Shown here piece by piece: positions 54,580 to 63,620 of a stretch of 64,000 nucleotides of DNA (its first letter is position 1; each line of letters starts with the position of its first letter). Position numbers and translations under genes: made by a program. The stretch covers positions 1 to 64,000 of the forward strand of contig NZ_LMAU01000002.1 of NCBI RefSeq assembly GCF_001441535.1, read 5' to 3'. The notes under the pieces are model-generated. The model worked only from the letters and a program-made list of their open reading frames with translations. It made no database searches and had not been told where the DNA came from. Origin of the DNA: Tsuneonella troitsensis (lineage in GTDB: Bacteria; Pseudomonadota; Alphaproteobacteria; Sphingomonadales; Sphingomonadaceae).

Positions 54580-55802
54580 TGGGCGAGACCCTTTTCATCG
54601 CGCACCGGATTCCGTTTCCCCCAAATCGGGGCGACAAGATCCGCTCGCATCACCTGCTGAAGGCGATTGCGGCATTGGGGCCGGTGCATGTCGCGACGCT
54701 GGGCGAGACCGGAGCCGATTTCGCCGCCGAGCCCTTGCTGGCCGAGGTCGCTGCCAGCCATTGCCTTGCACGGCGCCCCAGCAACCTCGTACGGGCGGGA
54801 TTGCAGGCGCTCAGGTCCGGCAGGCCGGTCAGCCTCGCCGCCTTCGACAGCCACGAATTGCACGCGTGGATCGCCAGGACGCTCGCCGAACGGCCGATCG
54901 ACACCATCTTCGTGTTCTCCGGCCAGATGGGGCAATATGTTCCGGCTGACTTCCCGGGCCGTGTGGTCATCGACCTGTGCGACGTCGATTCCGCCAAGTT
55001 CGAGGCATACGCGAAGGAACGAACCGGTCCGCGTGGCTGGATCGATGCCCGCGAAGGGCGACTGCTCGCGATCGAGGAGGCCCGGCTTGCCACGCGTGCC
55101 GACGCGACGCTGCTCGTCAGCGAGAACGAGGCCGCCTTGCTGCGCGACCGGATCGGCGATTTCGGTGCCACCATCCTTGCAGTCGGCAACGGGATCGACA
55201 CCGCGTTCTTCGATCCGAATGCGAGCGAGCCGCACCCCGCGCTCGCTGGAGAAGCCGGACCGCACATCGTGTTCACGGGGCAGATGGACTATCCGCCCAA
55301 CATCACAGCTGCGCTTCGGGGAGCGCGCGCGATCATGCCGCTCGTTCGTGCCCGGCACCCGCAAGCCAGCTTCCACATCGTCGGCCGCGCTCCGGCCGCC
55401 GAAGTTTGCGCGCTCGATGGCGTGCAGGGTACCCGCGTCTGGGGTGAGGTGCCCGACGTTCGCCCGTTCCTGGCTGGAGCGGACATCGTCCTTGCGCCGC
55501 TGGCCATTGCGCGTGGGGTTCAGAACAAGGTCCTCGAAGCCATGGCCATGGCGCGGCCCGTCGTCCTGACGCCGGAAGCCGCGACCGGTTTCGGAGGCGT
55601 CGACGGGTTGCACTTTGCGATCGCTGACGGCGACCGCGCTCTGGCCGAGACAATCACAAATCTGATCGCAGACGGCTCCAGGGCCCTGGCGATGGCCGCA
55701 GTGGCCCGCCGCTTTACCGTTGCGGAAAAGAGCTGGGCTGCCGCGCTCGCGCCGCTGTCCGGACTCGTCTCACTCGCAAGGGCCGAGCGCGATGCCGCGT
55801 AA
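54579..55802 (+). CDS. XrtA-associated glycosyltransferase (TIGR03087-like)
   Basis: A 407-residue GT4-type glycosyltransferase. The N-terminus FIAHRIPFPPNRGDKIRSHHLL and a later FTGQMDYPPNITAALRGAR segment are characteristic of the exosortase A-associated group. The nucleotide-binding GT4 fold with PRLMLV-like elements and the E7 region (ALAIARGVQNKVLEAMAMARPVV) is intact. It overlaps the exosortase gene by 11 bases. No initiating sugar transferase is visible in the window. Confidence 0.93.
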   Translation: MGETLFIAHRIPFPPNRGDKIRSHHLLKAIAALGPVHVATLGETGADFAAEPLLAEVAASHCLARRPSNLVRAGLQALRSGRPVSLAAFDSHELHAWIARTLAERPIDTIFVFSGQMGQYVPADFPGRVVIDLCDVDSAKFEAYAKERTGPRGWIDAREGRLLAIEEARLATRADATLLVSENEAALLRDRIGDFGATILAVGNGIDTAFFDPNASEPHPALAGEAGPHIVFTGQMDYPPNITAALRGARAIMPLVRARHPQASFHIVGRAPAAEVCALDGVQGTRVWGEVPDVRPFLAGADIVLAPLAIARGVQNKVLEAMAMARPVVLTPEAATGFGGVDGLHFAIADGDRALAETITNLIADGSRALAMAAVARRFTVAEKSWAAALAPLSGLVSLARAERDAA

Positions 55803-56784
55803 CGCTGCATTTGCTCCCCGGTCGGGCGCCTCGACCCCCTGGAGTGCCGCCTTGGTGCGCCTGTGCGCGGTCGTGCTGCTCCTGGTCGTGCTCACCGCGC
55901 CGGAGTGGCGGGCGATGGCGCACCAGTGGTGGAACATCGACGCCTACAATCACGTCCTGCTGGTGCCCTTCATTCTCGGCTGGCTCGTCTGGCTGCGCCG
56001 CGACGAGCTGACAAAAGTCGTGCCCTCGGTGTGGGGGCCCGGACTGGCGTGGATCGGGGCGGGGATGCTCCTCTGCCTGGCAGGGCGTGCGGCGGACGTG
56101 AACCTGATGGCGCAAGCCGGCGCGGTCGTGGCGCTGCAGGGAGCGGTCGCGGCGTTCCTCGGCTTGAGGGCCGCGCTGATCCTCGCGTTCCCGCTCGCCT
56201 ATGCGGCTTTCCTCGTCCCCTTCGGAGACGAAATCGTCCCCGCGCTCCAGCACCTCACGGCGCAGATGGCGATCGCACTGACCCACTTTTCCGGCGTGCC
56301 GGCGGTGATCGACGGGCTCTATATCGACACCCCCGGCGGCCGCTTCGTCGTCGCGGAGGAATGCTCGGGGGTGAAGTTCCTGATCGCGATGGTCGCGCTG
56401 GCGACGCTCGCGGCATGGACGGGATTCAGCCGCTGGTGGCCGCGCATACTGTTGGTGATCGGCGGGGCTCTCGTTTCCATCCTTGCCAATGGCGTCCGCG
56501 CATGGGGCACGATCTACGTCGCGCAGTGGGTCGGAGCCGAGCGGGCGGGGGGCTTCGATCATATCGTCTACGGCTGGGTGTTCTTCGCGGTCGTGATCGT
56601 GGTTGTTCTGGGCCTCGCCTGGCGACATTTCGACCGCGAACCGGCCGAGGCTGGCCTGTCCGTAGCCCAGGTTGCCGCGCATCCACTCGTGCGGTTTGAA
56701 AAGCTCGACTTAGCGCCTGCCACCGGTCTGCTGGTCGTCGCCCTCGGCGCGATCGCCTTTGCCGTCCCCGGCCTGCTGGTCTAG
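55792..56784 (+). CDS. xrtA: Exosortase A, without EpsI domain
   Basis: A 330-residue membrane protease/transpeptidase with eight or so helices. The catalytic triad is complete: Cys191 in AEECSGVKF, Arg236 in ANGVRAWG and His257 in FDHIVYGW. Exosortases remove PEP-CTERM sorting tails from exported proteins. In related clusters XrtA is followed by or fused to an EpsI (DUF3485) domain; here the protein stops in the linking hydrophobic stretch (FAVPGLLV) and the next gene begins 11 bases later, so EpsI is missing. The ATG at 55792 overlaps the glycosyltransferase end. Confidence 0.92.
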   Translation: MPRNAAFAPRSGASTPWSAALVRLCAVVLLLVVLTAPEWRAMAHQWWNIDAYNHVLLVPFILGWLVWLRRDELTKVVPSVWGPGLAWIGAGMLLCLAGRAADVNLMAQAGAVVALQGAVAAFLGLRAALILAFPLAYAAFLVPFGDEIVPALQHLTAQMAIALTHFSGVPAVIDGLYIDTPGGRFVVAEECSGVKFLIAMVALATLAAWTGFSRWWPRILLVIGGALVSILANGVRAWGTIYVAQWVGAERAGGFDHIVYGWVFFAVVIVVVLGLAWRHFDREPAEAGLSVAQVAAHPLVRFEKLDLAPATGLLVVALGAIAFAVPGLLV

Positions 56785-56795
56785 GCGGACCGCCG

Positions 56796-58691
56796 ATGTG
56801 CGGGATTGCGGGAATATTCCATTGCGGCACGCCCAAGCCGGTCGATCCGGCGCGGGTGAATGCGATGACCGACGCGCTCGTCCATCGCGGGCCGGACGGC
56901 GGAGGGATATGGACCGCGCCCGGGGTGGCGCTCGGCCATCGACGCCTGTCGATCATCGACCTTGCCGGATCGCCGCAGCCGATGGCTTCGTTCGACGGCC
57001 GCGCGATGCTCGTCTTCAATGGCGAGATCTACAACTTCCGAGAGCTACGGCGTGAGCTGGAAAACGCAGGCGCCAGGTTCCGCACCGACGGCGATAGCGA
57101 GACGATCCTCGCCGCATGGCAGAAGTGGGGGCCGGACTGCCTTTCGCGCCTGCATGGCATGTTCGCTTTCGCGCTCTACGACCTGACCCAGCGCACGCTG
57201 TTCCTCGCGCGCGACAGGCTGGGCGTGAAGCCGCTGTTCACCGCGATGCTGAGCGACGGCAGCCTCGCGTTCGCCTCCGAATTGAAGGGCCTGTTGGCGC
57301 ACCCGCTGCTGCGGCGCGAGATCGATCCGCTGGCGATCGAGGATTACCTCGCTTGGGGCTACGTTCCCGATCACCGGTCGATGCTGAAGGGCGTGGAGAA
57401 GCTGCCTGCGGGCCATTACCGGCTGCTGCGGCACGATCAGCCCGCGTCGGCTCCGGTGCGCTGGTGGGACGTCTCGTTCACCGAGCGCCGCCGCGAAAGC
57501 GCGGCCGATCTCGAGGCCGAACTGCTGTTCCACCTGCGCGAGGCGGTCACGAGTCGGATGGTAGCCGACGTGCCGCTGGGTGCATTCCTTTCCGGCGGAG
57601 TCGACAGCTCGAGCGTGGTCGCCCTGATGGCGGAATCGAGCCGTGAGCGCGTGGGGACCTGTTCGATCGGCTTCGACGAAGCTGCTCTCGACGAAACGAG
57701 ATACGCGCGCGATGTGGCGACCCGTTTCGGCACCGATCATCGCGAGCGGAAGGTCGGCAACGACGATTTCTCCCAGATCAGCAACCTGGCGGCAATGTTC
57801 GACGAGCCCTTCGCCGATGCGTCCGCACTGCCGACATGGCGAGTCTGCCAACTCGTACGCGAGACCGTGACGGTCGCACTGTCGGGCGACGGGGCGGACG
57901 AGGCGTTCGCCGGGTATCGCCGTCACCGGTTCCATGCCGCGGAAGAACGCGCACGGTCGCTCCTGCCTTCGTCGATACGCCAACCGGTGTTCGGCGCATT
58001 GGGCAGGATCTGGCCCAAGGCGGACTGGGCGCCGCAGGTGTTACGCGCGAAGACGACGTTCCAGTCGCTCGCGGCGAGCGGGGAAGAGGGATATGCACGC
58101 GCCCTCGCGGTCACCGCACCCGAATTGCGTGCGGCGCTCTATTCGCCGGACTTCCGGCGGCAGCTGGGCGACTATCGGGCCGAACGGCCGCTGATCGACA
58201 TGATGCGCAATGCGCCGGCGCGCTCCGGTCTCGACCGGGCGCAGTACGCGGACCTCAAGTTCTGGCTGCCCGGCGACATCCTGACGAAGGTCGACCGCAC
58301 CAGCATGGCCGTGAGCCTGGAGGCGCGCGAACCGCTCCTCGATCACCGGCTGATCGAATTCGCCTCCGCGCTGCCCGAGCGCCTGCGGATCCGCGACGGG
58401 CAGGGCAAGTGGCTGCTGAAACACGCGATGGAACGGTATCTGCCGCGCGAGGTGCTCTACCGGCCCAAGCAGGGCTTCGTCACTCCGATCGCGGCCTGGC
58501 TGCGCGGTCCGCTCGCCAGCGAGGCGCGCGGCATCGCGCACGGCGCGACGCTCTCGCGAACCGGGTGGTTCGATGGCGACAAGGTGGCCGCGATGGCCGA
58601 AGCGCACATTGCGGGGCGCTCCGACCATTCGCGGTTGTTATGGCAGTTGCTGATGCTCGACCGATCGCTGACGGCGCTCAAGATCGGTTAG
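56796..58691 (+). CDS. XrtA-associated amidotransferase (asparagine synthetase-like)
   Basis: A 631-residue glutamine amidotransferase of the AsnB type found at the end of exosortase A clusters (TIGR03108-like). The N-terminal Ntn nucleophile is Cys2 in MCGIAGIF, the glutamine pocket is GRAMLVFNGEIYN, and the synthetase P-loop is FLSGGVDSSSVVALM. It probably amidates an amino-acid or sugar carboxylate in the polymer pathway. It is the last gene of the plus arm, convergent with the pirin gene 10 bases away. Confidence 0.94.
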   Translation: MCGIAGIFHCGTPKPVDPARVNAMTDALVHRGPDGGGIWTAPGVALGHRRLSIIDLAGSPQPMASFDGRAMLVFNGEIYNFRELRRELENAGARFRTDGDSETILAAWQKWGPDCLSRLHGMFAFALYDLTQRTLFLARDRLGVKPLFTAMLSDGSLAFASELKGLLAHPLLRREIDPLAIEDYLAWGYVPDHRSMLKGVEKLPAGHYRLLRHDQPASAPVRWWDVSFTERRRESAADLEAELLFHLREAVTSRMVADVPLGAFLSGGVDSSSVVALMAESSRERVGTCSIGFDEAALDETRYARDVATRFGTDHRERKVGNDDFSQISNLAAMFDEPFADASALPTWRVCQLVRETVTVALSGDGADEAFAGYRRHRFHAAEERARSLLPSSIRQPVFGALGRIWPKADWAPQVLRAKTTFQSLAASGEEGYARALAVTAPELRAALYSPDFRRQLGDYRAERPLIDMMRNAPARSGLDRAQYADLKFWLPGDILTKVDRTSMAVSLEAREPLLDHRLIEFASALPERLRIRDGQGKWLLKHAMERYLPREVLYRPKQGFVTPIAAWLRGPLASEARGIAHGATLSRTGWFDGDKVAAMAEAHIAGRSDHSRLLWQLLMLDRSLTALKIG

Positions 58692-58701
58692 CGGCAACCC
58701 G

Positions 58702-59400
58702 TTAGCGGCTGTCGACGAGGACGAGTTCCGCATCCTCGATCGCTTCTACCTCGATGGCAGCCTCGCCGGTGATGGCGACCCCGTCGCGCGCGGCGGCTTC
58801 CCGGCCATTGACGCGGTAGCGTCCATCGACTGCGACCAGATATTGGTGGCGAGACGGATCGGCGCTGAACGTCGCCTTTTCGCCCGCCTTGAGCGTCGCG
58901 GCCAGAACCTTGGCATCGGCGCGGATCGGCAAGGCATCGTCGGCCTCGGGCGTCCCGCTGGCGAGCACGACCCAGTCGCCTGACCGAGCGTCCCGCGGAA
59001 ACTCCCGCGTGCCCCAGCTCGGCTTTTCGCCGGCGCGATCGGGGATGATCCACAGCTGGAACAGCGTGGTCGCCTCGTCCTCCAGGTTGTATTCGGCGTG
59101 GGTGATGCCCGTCCCGGCGCTCATCACCTGGACGTCGCCCGCCACGGTACGCCCCTGGTTGCCCAGAGAATCCTGATGGCTGATCGCGCCCGAATGGACG
59201 AACGTCACGATTTCCATGTCGCGATGGGGGTGGGGCGGAAAGCCGCTCTTGCCGGCGATGTGATCGTCGTTCCACACGCGCAGCGCGCCCCAGCCCATGC
59301 GGTCCGGGTCGTGGTAATCGGCGAAGCTGAAGTGGAAGCGGGTGTCGAGCCATCCATGGTTACGATGCGCGAGGCTGTCGCGCGGACGGATGTCGATCAT
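58702..59400 (-). CDS. Pirin-family protein
   Basis: A 232-residue bicupin. The metal site sequence PHPHRDMEIVTFVHSGAISHQDSLGN carries the usual two His, Glu and His of the pirin family, which includes quercetinase-like and regulatory proteins. Function unassigned. The ATG at 59400 (MIDIRPRDSLAHR) starts at the family's usual place. A longer reading from 59463 has an odd duplicated opening (MIDIPAAIF...MIDIRPRD) and no ribosome site. Confidence 0.92.
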   Translation of the reverse strand: MIDIRPRDSLAHRNHGWLDTRFHFSFADYHDPDRMGWGALRVWNDDHIAGKSGFPPHPHRDMEIVTFVHSGAISHQDSLGNQGRTVAGDVQVMSAGTGITHAEYNLEDEATTLFQLWIIPDRAGEKPSWGTREFPRDARSGDWVVLASGTPEADDALPIRADAKVLAATLKAGEKATFSADPSRHQYLVAVDGRYRVNGREAAARDGVAITGEAAIEVEAIEDAELVLVDSR

Positions 59401-59484
59401 GAGACAGGTCCACATCGGCGGGGCTTGAAAACGAATGAATATCGCCGCCGGAATGTCGATCATGTGGGGACTTGAAAGCAGGGT

Positions 59485-60600
59485 TCAACCCTCTGCGCCA
59501 TGCCCCTTTGCCATGTAGTCCGCGCTCTGCATTTCCTCGAGCCGGCTGACGGTTCGCGCGAACTCGAACGCGCCATCGCCGGCGACATACAGCCGGTCGG
59601 GCTCGGCAGCCGCAGTGACGAACAACTTGACCCTGTGCTCGTAGAGCGCGTCGACGAGCTTGGTGAAGCGGATCGCCTCGTTGCGGTTGTCCGGACCCAT
59701 CACGGGCACGCCGACGACGATGACGGTGTGATAGGATTGGGCGATCGCGAGGTAGTCCGCCGCGCCGCGGTTCTCTCCGCACAGGCGCTTGAAGCTGAAA
59801 ACCGCCACGCCCTTGAGGCTTTTCGGGACGTGCAGCGTGCGCCCCCCGCCAAGGTCCAGCGAGCCGCTGGGGACGTGCGCCGCATCTTCCGGCTTGTAAT
59901 CGGTCAAGCGAAAGAATGCCTCGCGCACCTGCGCGGTCGAATCGTCTCCCAGGGGACTGTGCCAGGAGGCGATACCGGCCAGTCGGTCGAGCCGGTAATC
60001 GACGGGCCCGTCCAAGGCGATCACGTCGAGCTTGTCCTCGATGAGGTCGATGAACGGCAGGAATAGCGAACGGTTGAGGCCGTCCTTGTACAGCTCGCGC
60101 GGCGGGCGGTTGCTGGTGGTCACCACCGTCACGCCTTCATCGACGATCAGTGCGGTAAACAGTCGCGCCATGATCGCCGCGTCGGCAGTGTTGGTCACGA
60201 CCATCTCGTCGAAGGCGAGGCAGCGGACGTCCTGCGCGATGCGCGCGGCCACAGGAGCGATCGGATCGCCTGCCTCCTTTGCCCGCTCGTCTCGGATCAT
60301 CCGGTCGACTTCCAGCATGAATGCATGGAAATGGACGCGGCGCTTTTCTGCGATCGCGAGGGTATCGACGAACAGGTCCATCAGCATCGACTTACCGCGG
60401 CCTACGCCGCCCCACAGGTATATTCCGCGGGGGCTCGCGGGTTTGCGGGCGAACAGCTTACCTAGAAAACCGGAGCCGTCGCTCGCTTCCAGTTGCTGTT
60501 CGAGTTGCCCCAGCGCCTCGGCGGCGCTTCGCTGGTCAGGATCGGCCCGTAGTTCGCCCGCGGCGACGAGCGCTTCATACCGCGCCAGAAGATCGCTCAT
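59485..60600 (-). CDS. zapE: Cell-division protein ZapE (AFG1-like ATPase)
   Basis: A 371-residue AFG1/LACE1-family AAA ATPase. Walker A is GGVGRGKSMLMD near residue 65 and Walker B is CLAFDEMVV near 130, with the YRLDRLAG and FKRLCGENRGAADYL blocks conserved. ZapE acts at the Z-ring under stress. It overlaps the thioesterase gene by 4 bases, so both lie in one minus-strand unit with sdhB. Confidence 0.95.
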   Translation of the reverse strand: MSDLLARYEALVAAGELRADPDQRSAAEALGQLEQQLEASDGSGFLGKLFARKPASPRGIYLWGGVGRGKSMLMDLFVDTLAIAEKRRVHFHAFMLEVDRMIRDERAKEAGDPIAPVAARIAQDVRCLAFDEMVVTNTADAAIMARLFTALIVDEGVTVVTTSNRPPRELYKDGLNRSLFLPFIDLIEDKLDVIALDGPVDYRLDRLAGIASWHSPLGDDSTAQVREAFFRLTDYKPEDAAHVPSGSLDLGGGRTLHVPKSLKGVAVFSFKRLCGENRGAADYLAIAQSYHTVIVVGVPVMGPDNRNEAIRFTKLVDALYEHRVKLFVTAAAEPDRLYVAGDGAFEFARTVSRLEEMQSADYMAKGHGAEG

Positions 60601-61064
60601 GGGGCGGGGCGCGGCTTCATCTTGCGGACGATGCCGGAAAACGACGCAACGGCATCGGCATCCTGCACGACTTCTCCGCGCACGAAGACCAGGCTGCCGG
60701 TTTCACGCACGATCTCGCACACGGCATCCAGCGGACGGCGCGGATCGCCGCCTCCCACGAACTGGGTGGACAGTTCGATCGTGACCGAAGGACCGGCATT
60801 GCCGGTGCCGATCGTGTGCATCGTCGTGAACAGCGAAATGTCGATCAGCGAAAGCGTGACTGCGCCGTGGACGATGCCCTGCAGATTCTCGTGACGGCGC
60901 TCGGGAAACATTCGCAACCGGCTGCGGCCGTCGTCATCCACGCGCGTGATGAGCTTGCCCATGACGGCGCCGTTGAACAGCGACTGGTCCTTGAGGTTCC
61001 AGTGTCGCCAGCCTGGATTGTCCGGGTCGGGCGCGTGGTCGAAGACGTCTTCCTTGATCGCCAC
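60597..61064 (-). CDS. PaaI-family hot-dog thioesterase
   Basis: A 155-residue single hot-dog protein with the 4HBT/PaaI pattern: NLQGIVHGAVTLSLIDISLFTTM (helix after the G-x-x-H-G-G/A-like motif) and VTIELSTQFVGGGDPRRPLDA. It should hydrolyse acyl- or aryl-CoA thioesters. The stop overlaps zapE by 4 bases, and it starts 4 bases after sdhB, so the three are probably co-transcribed. Confidence 0.88.
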   Translation of the reverse strand: MAIKEDVFDHAPDPDNPGWRHWNLKDQSLFNGAVMGKLITRVDDDGRSRLRMFPERRHENLQGIVHGAVTLSLIDISLFTTMHTIGTGNAGPSVTIELSTQFVGGGDPRRPLDAVCEIVRETGSLVFVRGEVVQDADAVASFSGIVRKMKPRPAP

Positions 61065-61068
61065 GGGA

Positions 61069-61851
61069 TCAGATGTGCCGCTCGGCTTCCATCTTCTTGA
61101 TCTCGGCGATCGCCCGCGCCGGGCTGAGGCCCTTGGGGCAGACGTTCGAGCAGTTCATGATCGTATGGCAACGATACAGCCGGAAGGGATCCTCCAGCGC
61201 ATCGAGCCGTTCGCCGGTCATCTCGTCGCGGCTATCTGCCAGCCAGCGATAGGCCTGGAGCAGGATGGCCGGACCCAGGAACTTGTCGCTGTTCCACCAG
61301 TAGCTGGGGCACGCGGTCGAGCAGCAGGCGCACAGTATGCACTCGTACAGACCGTCGAGCTTTTCGCGCTGTTCGGGGCTCTGCAGGCGCTCCTTGCCGC
61401 TCGGCGTCGGGCTGACGGTCTGCAGCCACGGACGGATGCTGGCATACTGGGCGTAGAAATGGGTGAAATCGGGAACGAGGTCCTTGATGACCTGCATCGC
61501 GGGAAGCGGCGTGATCCGCACTTCGCCCTTCAGGTCCTCGATCGCGGTGGTGCAGGCCAGGCCGTTCTTGCCGTCGATGTTCATCGAGCACGAACCGCAG
61601 ATGCCCTCGCGGCACGAGCGGCGGAAGGTGAGGGTGGGATCGACCTCGTTCTTTATCTTGATCAGCGCGTCGAGAACCATCGGTCCGCAATCGTCGAGAT
61701 CGATCTCGAACGTATCGTAGCGCGGGTTCTCTCCGCTGTCGGGATCGAAGCGATAGATGCGGAATTTCTTCACCCGGGTGCCGCCGGCGGCAGTATGCGC
61801 GCGGCCCTTGCCGGTTATCTTCGAATTGGCGGGCAGGGTGAACGTTGCCAT
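61069..61851 (-). CDS. sdhB: Succinate dehydrogenase iron-sulfur subunit
   Basis: A 260-residue SdhB carrying the three clusters: [2Fe-2S] ligands in [21 protein letters not shown], and the [4Fe-4S]/[3Fe-4S] ligands in [15 protein letters not shown] and [15 protein letters not shown]. It is the electron wire from the FAD subunit to ubiquinone in complex II. The ATG at 61851 fits the family N-terminus. It stands at the head of its unit with no sdhC, sdhD or sdhA beside it; a divergent flippase gene lies upstream. Confidence 0.97.
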   Translation of the reverse strand: MATFTLPANSKITGKGRAHTAAGGTRVKKFRIYRFDPDSGENPRYDTFEIDLDDCGPMVLDALIKIKNEVDPTLTFRRSCREGICGSCSMNIDGKNGLACTTAIEDLKGEVRITPLPAMQVIKDLVPDFTHFYAQYASIRPWLQTVSPTPSGKERLQSPEQREKLDGLYECILCACCSTACPSYWWNSDKFLGPAILLQAYRWLADSRDEMTGERLDALEDPFRLYRCHTIMNCSNVCPKGLSPARAIAEIKKMEAERHI

Positions 61852-61998
61852 GGTCGCTTGCGGTCCTGAAGCGGGAATGTGACCCCCATCTAGCGCCTCG
61901 ACGGGCAAGGGCAAGGGGCGAGGGCGATGTCATGAAGGTGTCGCGTGCGTTCGCCACGCTTTCCATCGCGGGCAATTGCCACTAGGGGGCCGCAGCCG

Positions 61999-63528
61999 AT
62001 GACCGCTACCCCGCAACCCCCTGAAGACATAGACAACAGCCGGGTAGCGCGAGACCTGGGCACATCGTCGCTCGCCCGGCTTGCCGGCGTCATCGAAGTG
62101 GTCGCGCAGCCACTCTACGTGCTGATGTACGGCCTGGCCTCGTTCGGGCTTTATGCGGTGCTGTGGAGTATCGTGAACCTGGTCGAGAATTTCGCCGATC
62201 TGGGCATGACGAGCGCGATGCAGCGCACTGTGCCCCAGGCGGCGACCCGGCGGGAAGAGGCCCACGCCTTTCGCGCCGCGCTGATACTCGGTGTGACCCC
62301 CTGCCTGGCGATCGCGATCGGTGCGGTGATCTTCGCCCCTGAAGTCGCCCACATGTTCAATGCATCCCCGGAGGACGAGGACCGGCTGGAGTCGGCGATA
62401 CGCATCTTCGCATGGGCGCTACCGCTCTGGGCATTCGTCGAGATCGCGACTTCATCGCTTCGCGCCCAGCGGGTGTTCGGGCCGGAAATTCGGCTGCGGG
62501 TGTTCTGGGAGCAGATCATCCGGCTGGTCTTCGCGACGCTGTTCTGGCTGCTGGGGTGGGGCTTTCTGGGCCTGCTCGTGGCGCACCTCCTGTCGCTCGC
62601 CTTGACAGCGGTCCTCGCAGCCCGCCTGTCGCTGAAGTATTTCAGCGTCGGCGATCTCGTCCGCGGCAAGGCGCACGGGCCGATTTTCTGGGAAACGGCG
62701 CGGGCGGGGCTGGCGATCATGCCGGCCAACCTGTCACAGCGGTTCTACAGCGACGGCGGCGTGATAGCGCTCAACTGGATATTGCCGGGCACCTCGGGGG
62801 CGGTCGCGGCGGGCCTGTTCACCATCGCCCGCAAGATTTCGAGCCTTATCCAGGCGATTCGGCTTGCCTTCGCCTACGTCCTCTCGCCGCTGGCATCGGC
62901 GCTTTCGCGGGGTGCGCGGGAAGAGGTGCAGAAGATTTACGGTTTCGCGACCGGGGTGCTCGTCGCCATAGCGCTGCCAGCTGGAATGGTGCTTGCTGCG
63001 GCGGCGCCGGCAATCCTGTCGCTGTTTGGCAAGCAGGCCGATCCTGCGGTCCCGGCGGTCATGATCCTGGTCGGATCGCGGATCGTCGAAGCAATGGCGG
63101 GGGCCGCGCAGCCGATCCAGCAGGTCATTTCGAGCTATCGCGCCCAGCTTGTCGCGGCGAATACCGGGATGATCGTAGCGGTGATCGTCGGGTGGTTCCT
63201 GCTGCCCGACTGGGGCCTTACCGGAATGGCAATCGCGGTGACTGCCGGCCTGTGCACCGGCGCGGTGCTTCCGGTGATTCAGATGTGGTACGACGAAGGG
63301 CTGACGCCATTCTCCGACCATTCGGGGCGCACGCTGGCCATAACGATCGGCGTGGCCGTGGTGGGAGCGGCGCTGGCATGGCTTTCGAACTTTCTGCCCG
63401 ACCTGATTTCGGTTCCGTTAACGATCGCGCTGATGCTCGGATCGACTTGGGTCGCTTGCCGTTTCGCCTTACCCTATGAAGACCGCCAGGCCCTCGGCAA
63501 GCTCGGCCGCGCCCTCCGCCTCGTCTAG
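61999..63528 (+). CDS. Oligosaccharide flippase / Wzx-like transporter
   Basis: A 509-residue integral membrane protein with about 12-14 helices and the MATE/PST (Polysacc_synt) build, starting with a GGGGG-rich ribosome site before the ATG at 61999. The N-terminus has ASFGLYAVLWSIVNLVENFADLGMTSAMQR, typical of Wzx-like flippases, which move lipid-linked sugar units across the inner membrane. It could serve the XrtA polymer 3 kb away. It is divergent from sdhB. Confidence 0.88.
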   Translation: MTATPQPPEDIDNSRVARDLGTSSLARLAGVIEVVAQPLYVLMYGLASFGLYAVLWSIVNLVENFADLGMTSAMQRTVPQAATRREEAHAFRAALILGVTPCLAIAIGAVIFAPEVAHMFNASPEDEDRLESAIRIFAWALPLWAFVEIATSSLRAQRVFGPEIRLRVFWEQIIRLVFATLFWLLGWGFLGLLVAHLLSLALTAVLAARLSLKYFSVGDLVRGKAHGPIFWETARAGLAIMPANLSQRFYSDGGVIALNWILPGTSGAVAAGLFTIARKISSLIQAIRLAFAYVLSPLASALSRGAREEVQKIYGFATGVLVAIALPAGMVLAAAAPAILSLFGKQADPAVPAVMILVGSRIVEAMAGAAQPIQQVISSYRAQLVAANTGMIVAVIVGWFLLPDWGLTGMAIAVTAGLCTGAVLPVIQMWYDEGLTPFSDHSGRTLAITIGVAVVGAALAWLSNFLPDLISVPLTIALMLGSTWVACRFALPYEDRQALGKLGRALRLV

Positions 63529-63620
63529 TCACACGCATGCGCCCTTTCATCGTGGGCGAAAACGGCTAGAGGGCGTGCGCAACAGGGGTGGCATCGACCG
63601 CCCGACAGACGGACAGCACG

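Noticed and set aside
56796-58691. Ordinary asparagine synthetase (asnB)
   Set aside because: Its place at the end of the exosortase cluster, and the length and order typical of the XrtA-associated amidotransferase, make the specialised assignment better.
40897-58691. PEP-CTERM substrate gene inside the cluster
   Set aside because: No protein in the window ends in a VPEP-type motif followed by a helix and Arg cluster; targets must be elsewhere.
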